A DNA stretch of 64,000 nt from positions 3,771,501 to 3,835,500 of the forward strand of contig FSRD01000001.1 in the NCBI GenBank assembly GCA_900129675.1, given 5' to 3'. This DNA is from Bradyrhizobium erythrophlei. Lineage in GTDB: Bacteria; Pseudomonadota; Alphaproteobacteria; Rhizobiales; Xanthobacteraceae. The notes beneath the pieces were generated by a model that saw only the letters and a program-made list of their open reading frames with translations, did not search any database and was not told where the DNA came from. Both the position numbers and the translations under genes were made by a program. This document shows, piece by piece, positions 1-9,176 of this stretch (the first letter of the stretch is position 1; the number at the start of each line of letters is the position of its first letter).

Positions 1-33
1 GCACGTTCAACGAAGACGCAGAAAGCCCTGAAC

Positions 34-336
34 TTGAACGCGGCGCATGGCCTGTTGTCGCGGGGAAGCAGCGTGGCAGAAGCGGTGACCATGTTGGCGC
101 AGGAACGCGGCATCTCGCTGCGGCAAGCGTATCGGTATCTGCAACGCGCGCGTGCGCTCAGACGTGCGATGCCGGTTGGAGAACCGTCAGTGCCGGCGAC
201 GTTCAAAATTCCCCGCGACGTGCTCGCGCAATTGCGTGCGTATTCCAGGCGCAGCGGGTTGCCGCTGAGCGTGATTGTCACCGAGGCGATCGAGAAGCGT
301 TTGACCGCAACACGTCGGCGCGGAAGACATGGCTAA
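34..336 (+). CDS. Small HTH / ribbon-helix-helix-like protein next to a recombinase
   Basis: About 100 residues. The first half (residues 12-45) reads as a helix-turn-helix of the type that follows an alanine-rich helix (GISLRQAYRYLQRAR). The second half (55-92) looks like a ribbon-helix-helix: a short strand (ATFKIP), then two helices ending SVIVTEAIEKRL. A DNA-binding accessory or regulator of the serine recombinase 140 bp downstream is plausible by position. The start is uncertain: the frame is open to the window edge and the only start codon I see is TTG, without a clear ribosome site, so the N-terminus may lie outside the window. The function is inferred, not known. Confidence 0.5.
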   Translation: MNAAHGLLSRGSSVAEAVTMLAQERGISLRQAYRYLQRARALRRAMPVGEPSVPATFKIPRDVLAQLRAYSRRSGLPLSVIVTEAIEKRLTATRRRGRHG

Positions 337-479
337 GCGCTCTGCAGAGCGTCCTGCCGTTTGTTTGGAATTTGCTTTCGATCGCCTGCTCCCCATCAAG
401 TTACAACAAGCCTACGGGCTGCTGGTTGCGAACTGCGTTCGTCCCGTAGGGCAGGACTCCGAGAAGAGAGGAGACGGCC

Positions 480-2210
480 GTGAAGCCTGCAGTGATCTAC
501 GCCAGGGTCTCGTCGGACAAACAGAAGGAAGAACATACCATTGCGAGCCAAACGGAAGCTCTGCGCGGCTTCGCCCTACAGCAGGGCTTCAGCGTGCCCG
601 ATGAATGGGTGATCGAAGACGAGGGTTACAGCGGAGCTACGCTCGTTCGCCCCGGCCTGGAAAGGGTTCGCGATTTGGCGTTGGAGGGGCAGATCGATGC
701 AGTCCTCGTTTATTCACCAGATCGACTGAGTCGAAAGTATGCATATCAGGTGCTTCTAATTGAAGAATTTGCACGACATAACGTCCAGACGGTGTTCATC
801 AAAGCGCCCCAGACAGCTACAGCGGAAGATCAGCTGTTGTTGCAGTTCCAAGGCATGATCGCCGAGTATGAACGGGCGCAAATTCTGGAGCGGTCACGCC
901 GGGGCAAAAGGCACCGTGCACTGCAGGGAGTTGTCAACGTTCTTTGCGGCGCTCCGTATGGCTACCGCTATATCCGCAAGACTGAGCACGCGCCCGCGTC
1001 TTACGCCATCATTGACGCTGAGGCGACCGTGGTGCGCAAGGTCTATGAATACTACACCGTCGCGGGTTTGAGCATCGGCGCCATCACGCGTCTGTTGAAC
1101 GAACAAGGCATTCCTACGCGCAAGCGTATCTCTCGTTGGGAGCGTTCGGTGGTTTGGGCGATGCTGCGCAATCCTGCGTACAAGGGAACGGCATGCTTCA
1201 ACAAAACGAAGACGGCGAAGCGACAACGCATCACGCGGCCAATCCGTCTGCGGGGCGGATTTGCCTCACGTGACAGCGCCCACCACGAGCGGCCACGAGA
1301 GGACTGGATCGAGATTCCGGTACCACCAATTGTCACCGAGGAGACCTTTGCACTGGCTTCGGAGCGGCTTAAGGCGAACAAAGACCACGCGCCTCGTCGC
1401 ACGATCACACCCAGCGTCGTGCAAGGCTTGGTGTCGTGCCGCAAATGCAGCTACGGTCTTTATCGCACTTCGACGCGGACAAGTGCGCGTATGATCCACT
1501 ACTATCGTTGTCTTGGCTCCGACGCATGGCGCCGCCTTGGCGGGCCGGTGTGTGATAGTAAGCCGATACGACAAGATCTTCTTGACGAAGTGGTATGGCG
1601 TGAGATCCTCAAACTGCTGGAGAGTCCACGCCTCATTCAAGAAGAACTGGAACGGCGATTGGCTGCGGCACGCACTGCCAGCCCCGTCAAACGCCGTGAA
1701 GAGCACTTGCAGCGGGAGTTGGCACGCGTACGAAAGAGCATGGAACGTTTGATGACCGCGTATCAGGAAGAACTGATGTCGTTAGACGATCTCCGCCGTC
1801 GCATGCCCGAGCTTCGCAAACGAGATCAGGCAATCAGCGCCGAGCTAAATGCGCTTGAGAGCCAACTTGCCGACCGCGCTGGATATCTGCGACTAGCAGA
1901 AACCATGACAAGCTTCCTTGCACGACTACGCGAAACGGCAAAAACGCTGGAGGTCGCGGAGCGTCAGCGCATTGTGCGTCTCCTGGTCAAGGAGATCTTG
2001 GTGGACGATGACACGATTGTCATCAGACACTCGATTCCAGCTCCAACCGGATCAACTGACGGCAGTGGGCCGACCTCGCGCTCCAAAGGTGACCAACCGC
2101 TAGGCGACGCAAGTTACCTTTTGCGTAAGGGGAGTCATCTCACCGCTGCTTGCCAACGTCTACCTGCATTACGTGTTCGACCTCTGGGCCGAGCGCTGGC
2201 GACGGCATGA
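480..2210 (+). CDS. Large serine site-specific recombinase, C-terminus fused to intron sequence
   Basis: Resolvase/invertase catalytic domain at residues 1-150. The motif YARVSSDKQ supplies the nucleophile (Ser11), and YSPDRLSRK and GMIAEYERAQILERS are conserved. It is followed by a recombinase domain (about 155-290), a zinc beta-ribbon with CRKC and a later C (about 318-365), and a coiled coil (about 395-480), the usual order of large serine integrases. The GTG start follows GAGGAG. Such enzymes integrate phage or conjugative elements. About the last 28 codons (after position 2130) are out-of-frame group II intron RT sequence, so the natural C-terminus has been replaced. The catalytic part looks intact, so activity is possible but unproven. 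Confidence 0.85.
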   Translation: MKPAVIYARVSSDKQKEEHTIASQTEALRGFALQQGFSVPDEWVIEDEGYSGATLVRPGLERVRDLALEGQIDAVLVYSPDRLSRKYAYQVLLIEEFARHNVQTVFIKAPQTATAEDQLLLQFQGMIAEYERAQILERSRRGKRHRALQGVVNVLCGAPYGYRYIRKTEHAPASYAIIDAEATVVRKVYEYYTVAGLSIGAITRLLNEQGIPTRKRISRWERSVVWAMLRNPAYKGTACFNKTKTAKRQRITRPIRLRGGFASRDSAHHERPREDWIEIPVPPIVTEETFALASERLKANKDHAPRRTITPSVVQGLVSCRKCSYGLYRTSTRTSARMIHYYRCLGSDAWRRLGGPVCDSKPIRQDLLDEVVWREILKLLESPRLIQEELERRLAAARTASPVKRREEHLQRELARVRKSMERLMTAYQEELMSLDDLRRRMPELRKRDQAISAELNALESQLADRAGYLRLAETMTSFLARLRETAKTLEVAERQRIVRLLVKEILVDDDTIVIRHSIPAPTGSTDGSGPTSRSKGDQPLGDASYLLRKGSHLTAACQRLPALRVRPLGRALATA

Positions 2211-2820
2211 GGCCACGGGCGATATGATCCTCATGCGTTATGCTGATGACATTGTCGTCGGCTTCGAGCACGAGGCGGACGCCCGGCGCTTCTGGGACGA
2301 TATGCGCAAGCGGTTCGAGGAGTTCTCGCTGTCGCTCAATCCGGACAAGACCCGCCTGATCGAGTTCGGCCGCTTTGCGGCGGAACGACGCGCTCGTCGC
2401 GGGCTCGGAAAACCGGAGACCTTCAACTTTCTTGGCTTTACCTTCATCTGTGAACGCAACAGCCGTGGGCAGTTCCTTGTCAAAAGAACAACACGGCGCG
2501 ATCGCATGCGGGCAACGCTCAAGAGGGTCAAGGAGGAATTGCGACGGCGCATGCACGAACCTATCCCCGAGCAAGGGGCTTGGCTCAAGCAAGTGGTCAG
2601 AGGCTTCTTCGCCTACCATGCCGTGCCGACCAACGGCCCTGCACTGAGAGCATTCTACTATTATGTGAAGCGCATCTGGTTGCGCACGCTGCGGCGGCGT
2701 AGCCAGAAGGACCGCTTCTCGTGGCAACGAATGCACGGGCTCGCCGCCGACTGGCTCCCTCAACCGCGTATCCTTCACCCGTATCCTGACAAGCGTTTCG
2801 CCGTCATGCACCCAAGGTAG
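2131..2820 (+). pseudogene. 3' fragment of a group II intron reverse transcriptase/maturase
   Basis: In frame from GVISPLLANVYLHYVFDLW, the conserved RT motif that normally follows GTPQG, through the catalytic YADD (MRYADDIVV), to the maturase region (FNFLGFTFICERN) and a stop at 2820. The N-terminal half of the enzyme is missing: the fragment joins the serine recombinase gene abruptly near 2130 in another frame. It is followed immediately by domain V-like RNA. This is the 3' half of an intron left by deletion or recombination. Confidence 0.88.
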
Positions 2821-2900
2821 GAGCCGTGTGCGGGAATTCCGCCTGCACGGATTTGGGCGGGTTGCGCCTTGAAAGCGCGTGTAACCCAGCCGCCTGGAAT
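2821..2900 (+). ncRNA. Group II intron domain V/VI remnant (first intron)
   Basis: Directly after the RT stop, GAGCCGTGTGCGGG, a short loop and CCGCCTGCACGG can fold into the domain V hairpin; a second hairpin (GGGCGGGTTGCG...CGCGTGTAACCC) follows as a candidate domain VI. The exact 3' splice site is not determined. The matching 5' half of this intron is absent. Confidence 0.6.
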
Positions 2901-3291
2901 GGCGGCCGCGGCAAAGCTTAGCCAGCAGCCGCGTACCGAGTCTTGCGTGGTGTCCGGTAACGGTCATTGCGAAGCGTAGACAGGGAGTTTGTAGGCCGGA
3001 ACAGCAGTGAACGGGAATATGGCCCCGAAATCGATCGTGGTTGGAGTAGCCGACCTTGTCCCGCTAAGGGGAAGGCAGAATCCCAGGAGGTGTCATTGGC
3101 GAGCATTCTGGGATGCTTCCGGGGTTCTTACCGCCGGCATGCAAGCAAAGGGATGCATGTGAACAAGGGAGATCCATTCGGTTCAAACGCAAGTTTGTAG
3201 GGCCCGACAAGCCGACAAGGTGAGGGAGGCCTGACGACCGAGTGGAAGTCATACTGACTGATAGTACTCTGAGGACGGGAGAGCCGGCCAC

Positions 3292-4716
3292 ATGGGGAAG
3301 CGGTCAGCGGCAGGTGAATTGTTCTTGGGCAACATGGGCTCCATTCAACGGGAGACACGGCCTTCTATTCAAAGAGAAGATCAGCTGACCATGGAAACGA
3401 AACTTGAACAAATAGCAGCGAAAGCTCGATGTGAACCAAAACTCCGTTTCACGTCGCTGGCTCATCACATCACGCGCGATCGGGTGCGGAAGAATCTGTC
3501 ACAGATTCCGAAGTGGTCGGCCGCAGGGGTGGATGGACAGACGGTGGAGGCGGCGAGGAGGAGCTTCAATGGATGGATAGAGCCGATGCTCCAGTCCATT
3601 CACCGCCGAGGATATAGTGCGCCGGATATCCGGCGGGTCTATATCCCCAAACCCGGCAAGATGGAAAAGCGGCCACTTGGCGTGCCAACTGTCGCCGACC
3701 GGGCGCTCCAGCGCAGCACGGCCGAAGTATTGTCTGCCATTTATGAGCAGGACTTTCTGCCCTGCTCATTCGGTGGCCGGCCAAAGCTCAGCGCGCATCA
3801 TGCTCTGGCGACCGTCACTGAGGTCATCGCTGGCGGCAAGATGGGTTGGGTGCTGGAGGCGGATCTCAAGAACTTCTTCGGGAGTCTCAATCATGATTGG
3901 GTGCTCCGGTTCGTCGCGCATCGAGTCGGTGATCCACGCCTGATCAGTTTGATCCGGCGCTGGCTGAAGGCGGGTGTCTTGGAAGATGGAAAGGTCCATC
4001 CGAACGAGGAAGGAACTCCGCAAGGCGGATCGATCAGCGTGCTTTTGAGCAACCTTTATCTTCATTATGTGCTCGACCTCTGGTTCGAACGCGTGGTGAA
4101 GAGCCGGTTGCGGGGCGAAGCCCGGCTGGTGCGCTATATCGATGACTTTGTGATCTGCTTCCAATATCGATCGGACGCCATTCGTGTTCAGGACGCCTTA
4201 CGCCTTCGGTTGGGAAAGTTCGGCCTCACTCTCGAGCCGACCAAGACCAAATTGGTCGAGTTTGGACGGTTCGCGCAGCGACACGCGGGCAAACGCGGCA
4301 GAAAGCGCCCGGAAACCATCTACTTCCTGGGGCTGACGCTGTATTGCACGCGAAACCTGAAAGGCAACTTCAAGGTTGGGATGCGCACCGAGAAATCTCG
4401 GCTGCGGCGCAGCCTTTTGTCGCTGCAGGAGCTTATGCGGCGAATACGACATCATCCGATCAGTGACCAGGTCGGCGAAATCAACGCCTTCCTACGCGGC
4501 CACTATGCCTATTACGGTGTCGCCGGGAATCTTCGGTGTCTCGTGAAGGTGTACCGCGCCGTGGAGCGTTACTGGCGTCGGATGTTGCGTAGCCGCAGCT
4601 GGGCCGGGCGACGCTTGACCTGGGAGAAGTACAACCGGATCAAAGCAAGGACGCCGTTACTGACACCAAAGCTGCGCCTCCCATATGCGGGGTTGCAGGC
4701 TCTTGCAGTGCTGTGA
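3292..4716 (+). CDS. ltrA: Group II intron reverse transcriptase/maturase
   Basis: 474 residues covering RT domains 1-7: AAGVDGQTVEA, YIPKPGKMEKRPLGVP, GTPQGGSISVLLSNLYLHY, and the active site as YIDD rather than the common YADD. The thumb/maturase part (FGLTLEPTKTKLVEFGRFA, YFLGLTLYCTRN) and a GIIM-like C-terminal segment (INAFLRGHYAYYG) follow. It splices its host intron and drives retrohoming. ATG at 3391 (METKLEQIAAKA) is an alternative start close to where many relatives begin; ATG at 3292 gives an extra 33 residues. No frameshift is visible. Confidence 0.88.
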   Translation: MGKRSAAGELFLGNMGSIQRETRPSIQREDQLTMETKLEQIAAKARCEPKLRFTSLAHHITRDRVRKNLSQIPKWSAAGVDGQTVEAARRSFNGWIEPMLQSIHRRGYSAPDIRRVYIPKPGKMEKRPLGVPTVADRALQRSTAEVLSAIYEQDFLPCSFGGRPKLSAHHALATVTEVIAGGKMGWVLEADLKNFFGSLNHDWVLRFVAHRVGDPRLISLIRRWLKAGVLEDGKVHPNEEGTPQGGSISVLLSNLYLHYVLDLWFERVVKSRLRGEARLVRYIDDFVICFQYRSDAIRVQDALRLRLGKFGLTLEPTKTKLVEFGRFAQRHAGKRGRKRPETIYFLGLTLYCTRNLKGNFKVGMRTEKSRLRRSLLSLQELMRRIRHHPISDQVGEINAFLRGHYAYYGVAGNLRCLVKVYRAVERYWRRMLRSRSWAGRRLTWEKYNRIKARTPLLTPKLRLPYAGLQALAVL

Positions 4717-4728
4717 ATCAACTGTCGA

Positions 4729-4830
4729 AGAGCGTAGTGCGGTAAATCCGCACGCTACGTTCTGTGGGAACGGGAGGCGGGCGACCGCCTTCCGTGACCC
4801 GGTGGGCGGTCAGCAATGACCGTCCCTACC
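4729..4830 (+). ncRNA. Group II intron domain V/VI
   Basis: GAGCGTAGTGCGG, loop TAAA, then CCGCACGCTACGTTC form an almost perfect domain V hairpin 14 nt after the RT stop codon. It is followed by GC-rich hairpins, the last (GGGCGGTCAGCAATGACCGTCCC) being a good domain VI candidate. Confidence 0.75.
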
Positions 4831-4864
4831 GCGCTTCACATTGAGCTTTTCCGGTTTTGACCCA

Positions 4865-5307
4865 ATGTATGGTCCGGCCGCGCGTTGCAAGAAGATTTCG
4901 TCGAATTGGCGGCGGCGGTCTTGCATCAATGTATCCGGCCTCTGATTGGAGCGCGTTGTGCTCCGGGCCATCATGGATATCAGCGCGCGTGCGTTCTAAT
5001 TAGCGGACAGGCCTCGATCGGGCCATTTGGGTCACCAGTGTTCGCACGCGCTCGGAAGACCGAACCTCCATCTCGTCTCATCCTCTCGCAGACCTCGGCT
5101 GGAAACTGTTGATAGGGTTACGTCATCGCTTGCTCCTCATGTCGCGCAGTTCCTTTGTTCGAGCCAAGGGCCGTTCCTTCGTCCCGGCCCGCAGAACGTC
5201 GATCGCGTCGCGCGCAGGGGCGGTCAAGGCCGGCCGTCGCGCTTGGCTTGCGGCTGGCTCCGGTGTTGCCAGGCTGCGCCTTGACCGCGCCGAGCACGGC
5301 GCGAGGA
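4865..5307 (-). ncRNA. Candidate seek/bridge RNA region of IS1111-type copy 1
   Basis: The noncoding stretch of about 440 bp downstream of the transposase gene is conserved between the two copies. IS1111-group elements are known to encode their guide RNA 3' of the transposase, so this is where it would lie. I have not folded it or found the guide loops. Confidence 0.35.
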
Positions 5308-6368
5308 TCAAGCGGATCGGACGCCTGCATCATCGGTCCTCGTCAGCTCGAAGGCGCGTCCTTTGGCCAGCACCGCCCAGGCGATCCGGGCAAGCTTGTT
5401 GGCGAGCGCGATCGCGAGCACGTTGTGGTGTAACCGCCTCTTGGCGGCTTCGATCCAGGATTTGAGCCCGTAACGTTCCCAGTCCTTTATCCTGACCAGC
5501 ACAACCCATGCCGCCTGCACAAACAAACGCGCAGGTAGCGATTGCCGCGCCTCGAGATTTTGCCGAGGATCGTGCGGTCTCCCGTTGAGATCTGCTTGGG
5601 CACCAGTCCGAGCCAGGCGCCGAAGTCGCGGCCTTTGGAGAACGTCTCCAGTGCCGATCGCGGCCACCATGGCGCTCGAAATGATCGGCCCGATGCCGGG
5701 CACCGTCATCAGGCGCGAACATGCCTGATCTTGACGGGCCAGGGCTTCGATCTCGCCGGATAGGCCATCGATACGCTGATCCAGTCGGCGCCAGTCGCCT
5801 GCCAACTCCTCGATGACACGCAACATGCGTGGCGACAGGGCATCGGTGCGCGTCGCAAGGATGGTGGGCAGTTCCGTGCGCAGGAAGCCGATCCCCTGGC
5901 GCACGGCGATCCCGCGTTCCAGCATGAAGGCGCGAATCTGGTTGATGATGCCGGTGCGTTGCGACACCAGTCGCTCGCGCACCCGATGCAGCGCCTGCAG
6001 ATCCAGTTGCTCCGCGGTCTTGGTCGCCACGAACTTCATCGTCGGGCGCTGCACGGCTTCGGCAATCGCTTCGGCATCATTGAAGTCGTTCTTCTGTCCT
6101 TTGCTATAGGGGCGGACATATTTGGCCGGCATCAACCTGGCGTCGTGACCAAGCGATGCGAGTTTGCGGCTCAGGTGATGTGCGCCGACGCAGGCTTCCA
6201 TGCCGATCAGGCAAGGCGGTATATTGGCGAGCCGCGCTTCCACTTGGCCACGCGACCACTTTTGCCGCAGCACGATGGCGCCGCGCGCATCGTGGCCACG
6301 ACGTGGAACGAGTTCTTGCCGATATCGATGCCGATCACGGCGATCGCGGTATTGGGTATCTGAGACAT
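5308..6368 (-). pseudogene. IS110-family transposase, frameshifted (copy 1)
   Basis: Compared with the intact copy at 41624-42679 this gene has at least three indels. One base is missing near 6297 (GTGGCCACGACG against GTGGCCCACGGCG), which breaks the N-terminus after GIDIGKNSFH. Two bases are missing near 5643 and one near 5525, which scramble the segment after MVAAIGTGDV. Remaining parts (GMEACVGAHHLSRK, KNDFNDAEA, PGIGPIISSAMVAAIG) identify the DEDD/serine IS110 transposase. It is very unlikely to work without help in trans from copy 2. Confidence 0.85.
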
Positions 6369-6507
6369 GGCGTGCTCCTTGTCTTTGGCGCCCCTTGCCA
6401 GCTTCGCTTGCTGGCGGGGCAGGAGCACGGCCGGACCATCCCATTAGCCGACCAACCTCATCGGCTGATGCCGGTACGGTGTTGGACGCGCCCTACGCCA
6501 CTCCTTA

Positions 6508-7441
6508 GTGTCTGTCCGAAAACATGTTGAATCATCGGAATCATTTGTGATTCAAGGGAGGCGGTCCGAATCTGAAGGAGCGCCGATGTGGACGAAAGAG
6601 AACCGCGGTCGTTACGACCGCAGCCGGCTACGCTATCCCAGCGATTTGACCGATGAGGAATGGGCGTTGGTGGAGCCGCTGATTGCGTCAGCCAAGCGAG
6701 GCGGCAACAAGCGCACGGTGGATGTGCGTGAGGTGGTCAATGGTCTGATGTATGTGCTGAGCAGCGGTTGCCAATGGCGAGCGATCCCGAAGGATCTGCC
6801 GCCGCGCAGTACAGTGCACGGTTATTTTGACTTGTGGACTTGGGACGGCACGCTCGATCGCATCCATCACGCGCTCTATGTACAATGTCGGGAGTTGGCC
6901 AACCGAGAACCCAGCCCGAGCGCCGCCATCATCGACAGTCAAAGCGTCAAGAGCGCGGAAAAAGGGGGGCGTGGATTGACCCGCATGGCTACGATGCGGG
7001 AAAGAAGATCAAGGGCAAGAAGCGCCACATCCTAGTCGATACCCAGGGCTTATTGCTCCACGCCCTTGTACATTCGGCGGACATCCAGGATCGAGACGGC
7101 GGGGTGTTGGTGATGGCCACACTGTTTGGCCTGCATCCATTCCTGCTGAAGCTCTATGCCGACGGCGGCTATCAGGGGCCGATCTTTCAGTCCGCCGTTC
7201 GCAAAATCCTCCGGCAAATCGACGTGGAAATCGTCAAGCGTTCCGATACAGCAAAGGGCTTTGCGGTCTTGCCCAAGCGATGGATCGTCGAGCGCACCAT
7301 CGCCTGGCTCAATCGCTGCCGCCGCTTGGCCAAGGATTGGGAGTGCCTCAACCGAAAGGCCTTGGCGTTCTTGCGCCTTGCCTCAATCCGCCTCATGCTC
7401 AGAAAGCTCTGTCAAAAAACAGCATGATCCCGGACAGACTC
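6508..7441 (+). mobile_element. IS5-family insertion sequence (IS427-like, 934 bp)
   Basis: Terminal inverted repeats GTGTCTGTCCG (left) and CGGACAGACTC (right) with a three-base TTA duplication on each side (6505-6507 and 7442-7444). Length and the two-frame transposase fit the IS427 subgroup of IS5. Confidence 0.75.
6586..7427 (+). CDS. IS5-family transposase in two reading frames
   Basis: The first frame begins ATG at 6586 (MWTKENRGRYDRSRLRYPSD) and carries the N-terminal DUF4096-type domain and the first catalytic Asp (IIDSQSVKSAEKGG). The second frame continues from AWIDPHGYDAGKKIKGKKRH and carries the second Asp (LYADGGYQG) and the Glu (RWIVERTIAWLNRC). The switch is -1 at a run AAAAAGGGGGGC (6959-6970). 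IS427-group elements commonly use frameshifting, but the run does not form an ideal slippery heptamer in this phase, so loss of one G is equally possible. Confidence 0.75.
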
Positions 7442-7476
7442 TTAGATCATGGGAGCGCCTGCCCATCCGGAAGAAT

Positions 7477-7553
7477 TCACGATGCCAGCGCGGTCCGAAT
7501 CATCCGCGCGAGATCGGAGCTGAGGTAGGGCTTCGGCAGCCCATCACGCCCAA
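7477..7553 (-). pseudogene. C-terminal scrap of a response-regulator receiver domain
   Basis: On the minus strand the frame DGLPKPYLSSDLARMIRTAL ends in a stop at 7477. The Leu-Pro-Lys-Pro-Tyr motif is the conserved lysine loop and last helix of a CheY-type receiver domain, as found at the end of hybrid histidine kinases. The upstream part is cut off. It lies 30 bp from the IS5 element, which probably took part in the loss. Confidence 0.55.
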
Positions 7554-7578
7554 TCATACACCGTCTTCGTTACGAAAC

Positions 7579-8106
7579 GGCATCGAGCTACGAATCACCG
7601 ACGAGGATCGACGGTTCTTCTCCGATTTCGAGATGTTTGCCGACGCTCTAAACCACAGACTCGAGCCAAACGAGCCATGGCGGTTGCAAGAACGACCTGA
7701 CGCTGAACTCACAGGCCGCGAGGAACCGGAGTACGGTCGTCGCTACGAGATTTTCTATAACGAATATAGCGTTGGAAACCTGCAGATTTTTGCGAGCCAG
7801 CACTACGGCCCCGCTGATCCACAGGTCGGAACCGAAATCGAGTTGCAGTACGCTCGATTGCTGCCGTTTGGCGAAATCAACAGGTTCGTTTCTGCTTTCG
7901 CTAACTTCACGGCATCAGGAAATGCAGAAGAAGCTCAGCGGGTAAAAAATACGATTCATGAAACGATGCTCAATGAGCTTTGGCAGCATGAGTTCGACCC
8001 CGACCTAGATAGCCGGAATAGCGGCGGATCAATCGAGCTTCGGTTTGATGGATCGGCGGCGGCTTTTTTGAGGACCTCAACAAACCGGAAAGCCCGCTCG
8101 ATCTGA
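7579..8106 (+). pseudogene. Hypothetical protein, 5' end missing
   Basis: About 175 residues of well-formed coding sequence (ELRITDEDRRFFSDFEMFAD ... RYEIFYNEYSVGNLQIFASQ ... NTIHETMLNELWQHEFDPDL), acidic and soluble, with no recognised domain. No ATG or GTG precedes the conserved-looking part, and the frame runs back into the IS5 flank, so the true N-terminus was probably lost. The function is unknown. Confidence 0.45.
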
Positions 8107-8459
8107 CAGGACATCCAAGCCAACTCCGCTCCAAAAACCGACATCGTCGCTCTCGGCCTCGGAATCTAAAAGCTCGGTGATCAGAAACAGGTCACGGAAC
8201 GTCCAAAGCTGGCGGGAAGGGTTAACTACTCGACCGTAGTCAATTGTTCGACCTAGGTAACCGCCGCACCGCCATCGGGCCGTCTCATGCAGCCCTCCCG
8301 CGAGGCTCAGGACCACGCTAAATCCATGGAAACACGTTGAGGAATCTGCCGCGGATTCATCGCGTTTTTGGTGATTTAGTCGCAAGGGGCGGTGTGATCG
8401 CCTGTGATTTAGTGCCGCTTGAGTGGAGCCTCCAATAACTTCGTGATGCCGGGTGTACG
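8107..8459. other. Intergenic stretch, nothing recognised
   Basis: No convincing gene on either strand. The segment GTGATTTAGT is repeated at about 8370 and 8413 around a GC-rich core. A long minus-strand frame exists but shows no recognisable family and looks like a shadow. Confidence 0.4.
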
Positions 8460-8912
8460 TTGGCATGTGGCAGGGTGCCTTACCTATTTCGTTGTCGCAC
8501 CCGCGCCAGTCTCCCAGCCTGCACCCTTGTAGCGCCCTCTGCAGAAGAGTCCCCGTCGACCGTGGGACAAGCGCGGGCAACAGATACGCTAACCGTTGTT
8601 GATCGACTGCGACCGTCCGATGAAGACATAGTGAAAGCTTTCCGGCGGGCTCCTGAAGATCGGCAGCCTGTGGAGGTTCAAGACGCCGCTCTCGATACCG
8701 ATGAGCCGGCGACTGCTGGGCCTATCCCGCTCAAAAAGGCGCCCGCCGCCGCGCGCCGTGACTCCAGGAACGCCGCTGGTGCGTCTCTGCTCGGAATGCT
8801 GTCCGACACCGGCCGCCGCGGAAAACGAGTCCTGAGGGCGGCAGGTGGCAAGGATTGGATGTTGCAGCACGTTCGCTCCGCTGTCGACGGTGGTTCCGCG
8901 AATTCGGCTTGA
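8460..8912 (+). CDS. Hypothetical Ala/Arg-rich protein (doubtful)
   Basis: 150 residues, rich in Ala, Pro, Arg and Asp, without transmembrane or known domain. The middle (LTVVDRLRPSDEDIVKAFRR) looks like real helical coding sequence; the ends are less convincing and the start codon is uncertain. Overlapping minus-strand frames are less protein-like. I cannot assign a function. Confidence 0.3.
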   Translation: MACGRVPYLFRCRTRASLPACTLVAPSAEESPSTVGQARATDTLTVVDRLRPSDEDIVKAFRRAPEDRQPVEVQDAALDTDEPATAGPIPLKKAPAAARRDSRNAAGASLLGMLSDTGRRGKRVLRAAGGKDWMLQHVRSAVDGGSANSA

Positions 8913-8942
8913 TCGCGCACACTGGAGGCGCATATTTGCAGA

Positions 8943-9137
8943 ATGGACCAAATTCTTCCGCCAAAGCTAAACGACTTAGAATTTCAAATTCTGCGGCAAA
9001 TTAAGCTGCATCCGACCACGTGCAACATTCCGTCGCGCATCCAATCCCGCCTAAGGGACCTTGGTTACACCAAGGATGTTTTGGGCGGGATTGTTCTGAC
9101 TGACGACGGCTTACAGCGGATTGCGATGGGCAAATGA
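8943..9137 (+). CDS. Small winged-helix-like hypothetical protein
   Basis: 64 residues. The pattern LNDLEFQILRQIKLHP ... IQSRLRDLGYTKDVLGGIVLTDDGLQRI resembles a small winged helix: three helices and a wing ending in the LT-x-x-G motif seen in MarR/PadR-like proteins. It is followed 40 bp later by an RpoA-CTD-like gene on the same strand and the two may be co-transcribed. It is a DNA-binding candidate by fold only. Confidence 0.5.
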   Translation: MDQILPPKLNDLEFQILRQIKLHPTTCNIPSRIQSRLRDLGYTKDVLGGIVLTDDGLQRIAMGK

Positions 9138-9176
9138 CCGACAAGGCGAAGGGCGCCGCGTTAAGGGTGAAGGAAA

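Larger units (their letters stand above)
2950..4830 (+). mobile_element. Group II intron carrying a full-length RT
   Basis: The leader at 2950-3290 shares the motif GCGAAGCG(T/t)(a/t)GACAGGG with the intron 5' end at 63.87 kb, where it lies about 120 nt inside the intron. The RT spans 3292-4716 and a clear domain V lies at 4731-4765. The 5' terminus is not recognisable because the element abuts the preceding intron fragment, so the first 100 nt or so may be lost. The 3' end is probably just after GGTCAGCAATGACCGTCCC near 4829. Confidence 0.65.
4865..6446 (-). mobile_element. IS110/IS1111-type insertion sequence, copy 1 (decayed)
   Basis: Matches copy 2 (41181-42756) nearly base for base from ATGTATGGTCCGGCCG to GGCCGGACCATCCCATTA. 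Subterminal inverted repeats TGGTCCGGCCG / CGGCCGGACCA lie a few bases inside each end, as in the IS1111 group. The transposase lies on the minus strand with a short 5' leader (about 80 bp) and a long 3' noncoding region (about 440 bp). The left flank is TTTTGACCCA. The transposase is broken. Confidence 0.85.

Noticed and set aside
4885..5465. Several plus-strand small proteins within the IS1111-type noncoding region
   Set aside because: They are repeated in copy 2 only because the DNA is repeated, are Arg/Ala-rich shadows, and lie where the guide RNA is expected.
8077..8580. Minus-strand hypothetical gene of 167 residues
   Set aside because: No domain or codon pattern that convinces, and no good start site.
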